Below are positions 8,916 to 15,711 of a stretch of 25,602 bases of DNA, piece after piece. The position numbers were made by a program, and so were the translations under genes. The stretch comes from an uncultured Acetatifactor sp. Lineage in GTDB: Bacteria > Bacillota > Clostridia > Lachnospirales > Lachnospiraceae. Numbering within the stretch: the stretch's first letter is position 1; each line of letters begins with the position of its first letter. The stretch is taken from assembly GCA_910586835.1 (NCBI GenBank), contig CAJUJU010000059.1, positions 1 through 25,602 on the forward strand, given 5' to 3'. The notes beneath the pieces are model-generated. The model searched no databases. It had not been told where the DNA came from and saw only the letters and a list, made by a program, of their open reading frames with translations.

Positions 8916-9797
8916 ATGCCCGAGGAAATGATAAAGGCGGACGGTCTGGTAAAGATCTACAAGACGAAACAAACGGAGGTGCTGGCGCTGCAGGGGCTGG
9001 ATCTGACGGTGGAGGCGGGAGAACTCACCGCCATCATCGGAAACAGCGGAAGCGGCAAGTCCACCTTTTTGAATATGATAGGCGGCCTGGATCGGCCCAG
9101 CGCCGGCTCTCTGTCCGTGGGCGGTAAAAATCTGTTTACCATGACGGAGAAGGAGCTGGTGCTGTACAAGCGGGAGACGGTGGGATTCGTGTGGCAGAAC
9201 AACGGCAGAAACCTGCTGCCCTATCTGACGGTGCTGGAGAATATCATGCTCCCCATGAGCCTGTCGGACACGAAAAAGAAGCGGGAGAAGGCTCTGGGAC
9301 TTCTGGAGACGGTGGGGCTTTCCGCCAGACGCCGCAGCAAGATGAACATGCTTTCCGGCGGCGAACAGCAGCGGGTGGCCATCGCCATCGCCCTGGCCAA
9401 CTCGCCCAGGCTTCTGCTGGCGGATGAGCCCACGGGAAGCGTGGACGTAAAGACGGCAAACTATATCTTTGACATCTTTTCGGAGCTGAACAAGAACGGC
9501 CAGACCATCCTGATTGTGACCCACGATGTGGCCCTCTCCAGGAAGGTGAAGCGTGTGGTGGCTATCCGGGACGGAAAGATCAGCAGCGAGCGGGTGCTGA
9601 AGGAGGCTTATGCAGACCGGATCCAGGAGAGCGGCATCGACTGGCGTCAGGAGGAGACCCAGGATGAATATGCCATTGTGGATCGGGCGGGCAGAGTGCA
9701 GATTCCGGCGGATCTGCTGGAGGAGCTTGGACTGAAGGACAACAAGGTCAGCATCGGCCTGCATGACGGAAAGGTGGTTATTTCCAGGCCGGAGTGA
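8916..9797 (+). CDS. ABC exporter ATPase with C-terminal AbrB/SpoVT-like domain
   Basis: The start at 8916 is preferred because GGAGG (8906-8910) sits five bases upstream; the ATG at 8904 overlaps that ribosome site. The product has 293 residues. Residues 1-225 form a LolD-like ATPase: Walker A GNSGSGKST (42-50), FVWQ Q-loop, signature LSGGEQQ (146-152), Walker B LLLADEP with E171, and H203. About 40 extra C-terminal residues (252-292) read like an AbrB/SpoVT/MazE swapped-hairpin domain: the pattern GRVQIPADLLEELGL followed by a short strand-turn-strand with DGKVVISRP matches the family's GR-x-IP-x-x-L/R-x-x-LG layout. Such domains usually dimerise and often bind DNA. Here the tail may dimerise the ATPase or sense something; a DNA-binding role is only a possibility. 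Confidence 0.85.
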   Translation: MPEEMIKADGLVKIYKTKQTEVLALQGLDLTVEAGELTAIIGNSGSGKSTFLNMIGGLDRPSAGSLSVGGKNLFTMTEKELVLYKRETVGFVWQNNGRNLLPYLTVLENIMLPMSLSDTKKKREKALGLLETVGLSARRRSKMNMLSGGEQQRVAIAIALANSPRLLLADEPTGSVDVKTANYIFDIFSELNKNGQTILIVTHDVALSRKVKRVVAIRDGKISSERVLKEAYADRIQESGIDWRQEETQDEYAIVDRAGRVQIPADLLEELGLKDNKVSIGLHDGKVVISRPE

Positions 9798-9838
9798 CCG
9801 GTTTTTGCGCCGCGGAGTGCGGCAGATTGTGAGACGGT

Positions 9839-11410
9839 ATGAAACATACAGCGGTTGTGACTGTAAAGGGGAATAATCCGGTGATTCATGCGGATTATCC
9901 GGACGGGGACGTGATCCGGGCAGGAGACGTCTATTATATGCTTTGCTCCACCCTTCATTTTCTGCCGGGAGGAGTGATACTGCGCTCCTATAACCTGGTG
10001 GACTGGGAGATCGGGGGATATGTCTTTGATGCCTTTGAGGGTACGGAGGAGGCCAGGATGACCAATGAGCGCAGCAATTACGGCTGCGGCATGTGGGCCG
10101 GCTCCCTGCGGTTTCACAAGGGAAAATATTATGTGAGCTTTGCGGCCAAGGATACGGAGAAGACCTATTTTTACTCTGCGGACAGGGTGGAAGGGCCCTG
10201 GCAGGGCAGCTGCATTGACACCTATTTTCACCACGGCTCTCTGTTTTTTGACGATGACGACAGGGTGTATCTGATCTTCGGACATTGCGAGCTTTGGATT
10301 CAGGAGCTTTTGCCGGATCTGAGCGGACGGAAGCCGGGAGGCCTTCAGCGTAAGCTTCTGACAGAGCGGGAGGATGTGTGGCTGGGCTACGAGGGAAGCC
10401 ATTTTTACAAAATCCACGGAAAGTATTATCTGTTTACCGTGCACTGGCCCAGAACCGGAACCGCCCGGAGAACCCAGCTTTGTTTTTCCGCGGACAGCCT
10501 GGAGGGGGAATTTACCGGAGGCCCTGTGTTTGACGACGATCTGGGATTTGGCAACAACGGCGTGGCCCAGGGCGGCATTGTGGAGGCCAACGACGGAAGC
10601 TGGTACAGCATGTTGATGCAGGACAGAGGAGCGGCAGGCAGGGCGCCGGTGCTGGTTCCCGTGACCTGGCAGGAGGGGCGGCCGGTGTTCGGGAAGGAAG
10701 GGAAGACGCCCCAGCCGATTCAGACCACGGACAATCGTCCCTATTATGAGTATGAGCCTCTGTACTGCTCCGATGATTTCTCCTATGGGACGGACGAGGC
10801 GGGACACTGCAGGCTGAAGAAGCCCTGGCAGTGGAATCACGAGCCCAGCCCCGGGCTTTGGGAGATCATCGGCGGAAATCTGAGAATCACTACGGGAAAG
10901 CTTTGCACCAATGTGACGCAGGCGGTAAACACGCTGACCCAGAGGATGTTTTTTCCGAAGAGCAATGTGAGGGTGACACTGGATGCCTCGGATCTGAACG
11001 AGGGAGATTACGCCGGAATCTGCGCGCTGCAGGGCTGCTACAGTATGCTGGCGGTGACCAGGGAGCTGAGCCGGTATTATCTGGTGCTGGTGGAGCGGGA
11101 GAACACGGAGAAAAACCGTAATACCCGGGTTCCGGACTACATGCCGGGGGTGGTGACGGAGAAGATCAGCCTGGTGTCGCCGTTGGTGCGGCTGAAACTG
11201 GAGGCCGATTTCTCAAAGGGGGCAGATACGGTTCATTTCCATTACAGGGAGCCCCGGGAGGGCGGACGCTGGAGAAGAGTGGGAAAGGGGTATCGGCTGC
11301 ACTTCGGCCTGGATCATTTTGCAGGCTGCCGCTTCGGGCTTGCGGTCTATGCAACAAAAAAGGCGGGGGGATCCGCCGCCTTTCGGAATTTTAAATATGA
11401 AGTATCCTGA
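9839..11410 (+). CDS. Cytoplasmic glycoside hydrolase family 43 (GH43_12-like) with C-terminal beta-sandwich
   Basis: The product has 523 residues and no signal peptide. The N-terminal GH43 five-blade propeller begins NPVIHADYPDGDVIRAGD; D22 is the expected general base and E185 in YEGSHFYK the expected general acid. The wording near the N-terminus resembles subfamily GH43_12 (arabinofuranosidase/beta-xylosidase types). From about residue 308 there is a concanavalin-like GH43_C2-type domain. At the position of the third catalytic aspartate (D123 in the beta-xylosidase at 14088) this protein has H132 within FHHGSLFFDDD, so activity or specificity may be altered. The ribosome site is weak. The gene follows the ATPase gene by 41 bases and may be read through from it. 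The exact substrate cannot be told; an alpha-L-arabinoside or beta-xyloside is likely. Confidence 0.8.
   Translation: MKHTAVVTVKGNNPVIHADYPDGDVIRAGDVYYMLCSTLHFLPGGVILRSYNLVDWEIGGYVFDAFEGTEEARMTNERSNYGCGMWAGSLRFHKGKYYVSFAAKDTEKTYFYSADRVEGPWQGSCIDTYFHHGSLFFDDDDRVYLIFGHCELWIQELLPDLSGRKPGGLQRKLLTEREDVWLGYEGSHFYKIHGKYYLFTVHWPRTGTARRTQLCFSADSLEGEFTGGPVFDDDLGFGNNGVAQGGIVEANDGSWYSMLMQDRGAAGRAPVLVPVTWQEGRPVFGKEGKTPQPIQTTDNRPYYEYEPLYCSDDFSYGTDEAGHCRLKKPWQWNHEPSPGLWEIIGGNLRITTGKLCTNVTQAVNTLTQRMFFPKSNVRVTLDASDLNEGDYAGICALQGCYSMLAVTRELSRYYLVLVERENTEKNRNTRVPDYMPGVVTEKISLVSPLVRLKLEADFSKGADTVHFHYREPREGGRWRRVGKGYRLHFGLDHFAGCRFGLAVYATKKAGGSAAFRNFKYEVS
11356..11383 (-). terminator. Minus-strand intrinsic terminator inside the 3' end of the GH43 gene
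   Basis: Read on the minus strand, AAAGGCGG (11383-11376) pairs with CCGCCTTT (11366-11359) around a 9-base loop, and the transcript runs into six U residues (six A at 11356-11361 on the + strand). This is a standard terminator for the AraC-type gene, which ends at 11467. It lies wholly inside the last codons of the convergent GH43 gene. On the + strand only three T follow the stem. Confidence 0.55.
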
Positions 11411-11415
11411 AAGAG

Positions 11416-11448
11416 GGCAGTGGTTCGCGGGTAAGTTGAACCGCTGCC
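11416..11448. terminator. Hairpin between convergent genes
   Basis: GGCAGTGGTTC (11416-11426) pairs with GAACCGCTGCC (11438-11448), an 11-bp stem with one G-T wobble and an 11-base loop. It lies just after the GH43 stop and just beyond the AraC-type gene's stop. The T-tract after it is poor (TT then CCG), so it may slow or end the + strand transcript without being a strong intrinsic terminator. Confidence 0.45.
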
Positions 11449-11466
11449 TTCCGTGTCAGGGCCCTG

Positions 11467-12447
11467 TTACGGAGTTGCTCCGTCCATTCGGTGAGAGCCC
11501 CTGAAATGAGAGTTTTTTTCCCGGTACTCGCTGGGGGTACAGCCCTTCGTCTGCTTGAATACGCGGTTGAAGGTGGAGATGCTGGGAAAGCCGGATTGGA
11601 GGGAAACCTCTGTGATGGAGAGGTTGGGCTGTTCTAAAAGTCTCTCCGCGATCTTGATTCTCCGGTGAGTGATGTAGGCGCAGAAGGTATAGTTGGTATA
11701 TTGCTTGAAGAGCCTGGAAAAGTGATATTTGCTGAAGCCGATGGACTCTGCGATGGCGTCCAGGTTCAGATCCTCCATGTAATGGGTGTCGATATAGTCC
11801 ATGATGGAGTTGAACTTATCCGTATATTCCTTCTGCTTGTATACCCGCATATTGGGGAACAGGTTGGCGTTCTCCAGGTGGTTGGTGCCCAGCTTTACAA
11901 AGATATTCAAAAGCAGCGAGTAAATGGTCAGATCCGCGAATTCGCTCCGGTTGAAATATTCGTTTCTCATCTGTACCAGCATCTGATAGATATCGTCATA
12001 GATATTCGGATAGGCGGCACGGGTGAGGTGAATGGGCTTGGAGAGAAGGGGCTGTATCGCCGCAAAGCCCTGCAGCCTGGAAAAGGGAGACAGATCCAGC
12101 AGGAAGACAAAGCGGTTTCCCGTCTCCGGCGCTCTCAGGGCGTGCAGCTCCCCGGGAGGGATCATAAGGATATCCCCCGGCGTCAGATGATAATAATCCT
12201 GCCGGACCGTGGCGTCGTACCAGTTTTCTACCGGCACAATGATCTCCAGAGCGGTGTGCCAGTGGGGTTCATAGTCCGTGGGCAGGTCGTTGTACCAGAT
12301 TCGCAGGGAACTGTCTATGTAATATTGAATCAGCTCCTGCCCGGTGTCTACCAGAATGCGGGCGTGATCGATATCTGAATTTCTGTTATAAAAAAGATCC
12401 CGATTTTCCGAAATGGGGGGGGTGTTTTGGGTCATTGTTTTCTGCAT
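11467..12447 (-). CDS. AraC-family transcription regulator with N-terminal cupin
   Basis: The product has 326 residues. The N-terminal half is a cupin-type sensing domain: PHWHTALEIIV (61-71) supplies the usual histidines, and LTPGDILMIPPGELHAL (88-104) is the second cupin motif. Residues about 213-311 form the paired helix-turn-helix AraC/XylS domain, with LDAIAESIGFSKYHFSRLFKQY in the first helix-turn-helix and ITEVSLQSGFPSISTFNRVFK in the second. On the minus strand AGGAAAGGAG stands 9 bases before the ATG. The gene is divergent from the xylanase operon and convergent with the GH43 gene before it. It probably senses a xylan-derived sugar and activates the neighbouring operon; that assignment rests on position and on the weak -35 of the xylanase promoter. 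Confidence 0.9.
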   Translation of the reverse strand: MQKTMTQNTPPISENRDLFYNRNSDIDHARILVDTGQELIQYYIDSSLRIWYNDLPTDYEPHWHTALEIIVPVENWYDATVRQDYYHLTPGDILMIPPGELHALRAPETGNRFVFLLDLSPFSRLQGFAAIQPLLSKPIHLTRAAYPNIYDDIYQMLVQMRNEYFNRSEFADLTIYSLLLNIFVKLGTNHLENANLFPNMRVYKQKEYTDKFNSIMDYIDTHYMEDLNLDAIAESIGFSKYHFSRLFKQYTNYTFCAYITHRRIKIAERLLEQPNLSITEVSLQSGFPSISTFNRVFKQTKGCTPSEYREKNSHFRGSHRMDGATP

Positions 12448-12474
12448 GCGCGCATGCTCCTTTCCTGTTATTTT

Positions 12475-12503
12475 ATTGTAGCATCAGTTTCAACAAATGT
12501 AAA
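12475..12503 (-). promoter_or_regulatory. Sigma-A promoter of the AraC-type regulator
   Basis: On the minus strand TTTACA (12503-12498) and TACAAT (12480-12475) are separated by exactly 17 bases. Each hexamer matches the consensus at 5 of 6 positions. It lies 28 bases from the regulator start, so the leader would be short. Confidence 0.6.
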
Positions 12504-12522
12504 TTCCAAATAAAGCAAAAAG

Positions 12523-12576
12523 TGGGGGACAGGAAGCAATGGATGGGGGGAAATGCCCTATCTCTTTTTGTATAAT
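12523..12576 (+). promoter_or_regulatory. Activator-dependent-looking promoter of the xylanase operon
   Basis: A perfect TATAAT (12571-12576) lies 45 bases before the xylanase start, but no TTGACA-like hexamer exists at spacings of 16-18 (the region is GGGGAAAT). Two copies of TGGGGG (12523 and 12544) start 21 bp apart, with the second next to the missing -35. Direct repeats about two helical turns apart are the usual layout of AraC/XylS sites. The -10 is seen directly; the operator reading is inference. Confidence 0.45.
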
Positions 12577-12621
12577 GAGTTATATTGCGGAAGGATTACG
12601 TCGAACAGGAGGTGTTTTGAA

Positions 12622-14076
12622 ATGCGAAAAAAAATAATTGGTTTTCTGTTGATTTCCGCGCTGGCCCTGTCTTCTCTGGCGGGCTGCGGCAGAGGGGAGG
12701 ACGGTTCTTTGGAGAGCGGGGAACAGAGTCTGGAGGACACGCAGGAGTCGCAGAGCCGGACGGGAACGGACGCGCCGGATCAGTCGGGAACGGAAGGAGC
12801 GGAGGACGCGGCAGGCCAGACGGGGACGCAGCAGAGCGGCGCCGGACAGGACGGCACGGAGCATGAGGAAAAGGAGGTTCCGATTTTGAAGGACGGAGTT
12901 ATGGATACCATGGGCTGCCGTGTGGGATGTGCGGCCACGGCGGCGGAGCTGGAGGACGAGAAGGTCTGGGAGATTATCACAACCCATTTCAACGCCCTGA
13001 CCATCGGCAATGAGCTGAAGCCGGACGCCATGGTGGGCTACAGCGTGAGCAAATGTCCCGGAACAGAGGAGGCGGAGCTGAACGGGGAGACGATTGTGGT
13101 ACCGAAGCTGGATTATTCCAGGGCGGAGAAGATGCTGGATAAGATCTACGACTGGAACCAGGAGAACCCGGACAATCAGATCAAGGTCAGGGGACATGTG
13201 CTGGTGTGGCACTCCCAGACGCCGGAGTGGTTTTTCCATGTGGATTACGACAAGAACAAGGATTATGTGGATGTGGATACCATGAATAAACGTCTGGAGT
13301 GGTATATCCGCACCATGCTCACCCACTTTACCGGGGAGGACAGCAAGTACAAGGGGATGTTTTACGGCTGGGATGTGGTGAACGAGGCGATCAGCGACGG
13401 CACCGGCTCCTACCGCACGGACAATGAGAAGCCGGAGGAGGCGCTTTCCGAGGACAGACACGGCAGCAATTCCAGCTGGTGGCATATCTATCAGAGCAAT
13501 GAATATATCATAAATGCCTTTATTTATGCCAATAAATACGCGCCGGCAGACCTGGAGCTGTACTACAACGATTACAATGAGTGCGACGGAAAGAAGCAGA
13601 GGGGCATTGTGGAGCTTCTGAAGGAGCTGAAGGAGCGGGAAGGGGAGCCCGGCACGGGTACCCGGATCACGGCTATGGGCATGCAGGGGCATTACAACAT
13701 GGAGAGCCCTGACATGGGTAAGCTGGAGTACGCGGTGAGCAGCTATGCCCAGGTGGTGGGAAACGTGCAGATCACCGAGTTTGATCTGAAGGCGAGAGAC
13801 AGCTATGACGGCAGCGAGGAGGCCAAGGCGGAGGAGTACAAGAAGCAGGCGTCCCGCTACCGGGTGCTGTACCTGGTGCTGAAGAATCAGAATAAGACCG
13901 AAGGCGTAAATATCACGGGCATTACCTTCTGGGGCACCGTGGATCACTATTCCTGGCTGCAGACCCGTTCCGATGTGGGGGGCGGCAACACGGGAAATCT
14001 GATGCAGTGTCCGCTTCTGTTCGACGAAAATTATGAGCCCAAGCCGGCGTTCTATGTGTTTGCCGAGGATAAATAA
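12622..14076 (+). CDS. Lipoprotein GH10 endo-1,4-beta-xylanase
   Basis: The start at 12622 is set by AGGAGGTG 8 bases upstream and gives 484 residues; an ATG at 12553 would precede the promoter -10 and hide the signal peptide. The N-terminus is a lipoprotein signal with LAGC, lipidated C22, then a Ser/Gly/Glu/Gln-rich spacer to about residue 85. The GH10 barrel shows IGNELKPD, RGHVLVWHSQTPEWF, WDVVNEAISDG with the acid/base E255, QITEFD with the nucleophile E386, and GITFWGTVDHYSW. The enzyme would be tethered to the outer membrane face and cut the xylan backbone internally. It heads a three-gene operon with a cytoplasmic beta-xylosidase and a GH43-CBM6 lipoprotein, and lies opposite an AraC-type regulator. 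All catalytic motifs are intact. Confidence 0.95.
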   Translation: MRKKIIGFLLISALALSSLAGCGRGEDGSLESGEQSLEDTQESQSRTGTDAPDQSGTEGAEDAAGQTGTQQSGAGQDGTEHEEKEVPILKDGVMDTMGCRVGCAATAAELEDEKVWEIITTHFNALTIGNELKPDAMVGYSVSKCPGTEEAELNGETIVVPKLDYSRAEKMLDKIYDWNQENPDNQIKVRGHVLVWHSQTPEWFFHVDYDKNKDYVDVDTMNKRLEWYIRTMLTHFTGEDSKYKGMFYGWDVVNEAISDGTGSYRTDNEKPEEALSEDRHGSNSSWWHIYQSNEYIINAFIYANKYAPADLELYYNDYNECDGKKQRGIVELLKELKEREGEPGTGTRITAMGMQGHYNMESPDMGKLEYAVSSYAQVVGNVQITEFDLKARDSYDGSEEAKAEEYKKQASRYRVLYLVLKNQNKTEGVNITGITFWGTVDHYSWLQTRSDVGGGNTGNLMQCPLLFDENYEPKPAFYVFAEDK

Positions 14077-14087
14077 GGAGACAATCC

Positions 14088-15698
14088 ATGACTTTGATTG
14101 CGAAAAATCCCATTATGCCGGGGTTTTACCCGGATCCGTCCATCTGTGCGGTGGGGGGAGACTATTATCTGATCAACTCTACCTTTGCATATTTCCCGGG
14201 TCTGCCCGTCCTGCACAGCCGGGATCTGGTGCACTGGGAGCAGATCGGGAACGCCATGCACAGGCAGGAGCAGCTGCCGCTTCAGGGGGCAGGGCATTCC
14301 CAGGGGCTGTTTGCGCCCACCATACGATATCATGAGGGGATCTGGTATGTGATCTGTACCAATGTCTCCCACGGCGGAAATTATGTGGTGACGGCAAAGG
14401 ATCCGGCGGGTCCCTGGTCAAACCCCCATTATCTCGAGGGGGCGGACGGCATTGATCCCAGCCTGTTTTTTGACGAGGACGGGAAGTGCTATTACATCGG
14501 TACCCATCCGAATCCGGAGGGCTGCAGCTATAACGGGGACTATTATATCTGGATCCAGGAGCTGGATGTGGAGCAGATGAAGCTGGTGGGGGAGGCTCAC
14601 AATGTCTGGAACGGAGCCATGAAGGACATTCCCTGGCCGGAGGGGCCGCATCTGTACAAAAAAGACGGTTGTTATTATATCATGCACGCCGAGGGCGGAA
14701 CCGGCCCCGAGCACGCGGTGACGGTGTGCAGGAGCAAAAGCATCTTCGGGCCTTACGAAAATAACAGATGTAATCCAATTATCACTCACAGGCATCTGGG
14801 GAAGGATTATCCCGTCAAGTATGTGGGGCATGCGGATATGATCGAAACTCCTTCGGGAGAATGGTATATGGTGATGCTGGCAGTGCGTCCCCTGGAGGGT
14901 TATACCACCATGGGACGGGAAACCTTCCTGGCAAAGGTAGTCTGGGAGAACGGCTGGCCGGTGGTGAATCCGGGCGTGGGGATACTGACGGAGCAGGTGG
15001 AGATTGATCTTCCGGAGTGGAATCCCGCGGGGGATGCCGTGTTTGACGGGAGGGGCAGCTGTGTGCCCGGCAGCAGCCGTACCTATGAGTTCGGCAGGAT
15101 GGAGCGGCTGGGAGACGAGTTTCTGTTTCTCCGGAATCCCGGGGAGGGAATGTATGCGCTGGGGCAGGAGGGACTGGAGCTTTCCTTCCGCCATGTCACC
15201 TTAAAGGAGAAGGACAGTCCCTCCTATGTGGCGGTGCGGCAGCAGCATCACCTCTTTGAAGCCTCCGCAGTCCTGAAGACGGACACGCTGGAGAAGGGCA
15301 GGCGGGCCGGGATGGCCCTGATGCAGAGCGACGAGTATCATCTGCGGGTGGAGCTGTGCCGCCATGACGGTGAGGCTCTGCAGGCGGAAGTGATTCTGTG
15401 CCGGAAGGGTCAGGATACGGTGGAGAGCAGTGTGGTGCTGGAGAGCGGGGCGCTTTCGCTGACCTGGAAGGAGCCCGAGGTAATCCTGCGGGTGGAGGGG
15501 CTGAAGGCATCCGTGGAGCTTCTGGCGGATGATGGGGTGTCAAGATCCGTGCTCTGTCGTGATCTGGATATCCGAGAGCTTTCCACCGAGGTGGCGGGAG
15601 GCTTTGTGGGCTGCACCGTGGGAATGTACGCGGTGGCGGAGGACGGCTGCGGCGAGGGCCGGGTCTGCTTCCGGCGCTTCTCCTATCTTGCGCTGTAG
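14088..15698 (+). CDS. Cytoplasmic GH43_11-type beta-xylosidase
   Basis: The product has 536 residues, the usual size of XynB/SXA-type beta-xylosidases, with no signal peptide. NPIMPGFYPDPSI contains the general base D16, GIDPSLFFDEDG the pKa-modulating D123, and WPEGPHLYK the general acid E185; FAYFPGLPVLHSRDLVHWE and AEGGTGPEHA are also typical of the subfamily. The C-terminal part, from about residue 320, is the beta-sandwich (GH43_C2) domain that closes the active site in this group. AAGGAG lies 7 bases before the ATG, and the gap from the xylanase stop is only 11 bases. It should release xylose from imported xylo-oligosaccharides. Some members also cleave arabinofuranosides, which cannot be decided here. 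Confidence 0.92.
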   Translation: MTLIAKNPIMPGFYPDPSICAVGGDYYLINSTFAYFPGLPVLHSRDLVHWEQIGNAMHRQEQLPLQGAGHSQGLFAPTIRYHEGIWYVICTNVSHGGNYVVTAKDPAGPWSNPHYLEGADGIDPSLFFDEDGKCYYIGTHPNPEGCSYNGDYYIWIQELDVEQMKLVGEAHNVWNGAMKDIPWPEGPHLYKKDGCYYIMHAEGGTGPEHAVTVCRSKSIFGPYENNRCNPIITHRHLGKDYPVKYVGHADMIETPSGEWYMVMLAVRPLEGYTTMGRETFLAKVVWENGWPVVNPGVGILTEQVEIDLPEWNPAGDAVFDGRGSCVPGSSRTYEFGRMERLGDEFLFLRNPGEGMYALGQEGLELSFRHVTLKEKDSPSYVAVRQQHHLFEASAVLKTDTLEKGRRAGMALMQSDEYHLRVELCRHDGEALQAEVILCRKGQDTVESSVVLESGALSLTWKEPEVILRVEGLKASVELLADDGVSRSVLCRDLDIRELSTEVAGGFVGCTVGMYAVAEDGCGEGRVCFRRFSYLAL

Positions 15699-15711
15699 GC
15701 GGTGACGGTCT

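Noticed and set aside
8052..9764. Open frame of 570 codons on the minus strand opposite the ABC ATPases
   Set aside because: It is antisense to two genes with complete ABC motifs, has no recognisable domain and is rich in His/Leu/Gln as usual for frames opposite GC-rich genes.
12481..12621. A catabolite-control (cre) site before the xylanase operon
   Set aside because: I found no sequence close to the TGAAARCGYTTTCA pattern in the region.
12580..13947. Open frame of 455 codons on the minus strand opposite the GH10 xylanase
   Set aside because: The plus strand carries an unmistakable GH10 enzyme; the antisense frame lacks any motif and runs over the promoter-leader of the xylanase gene.
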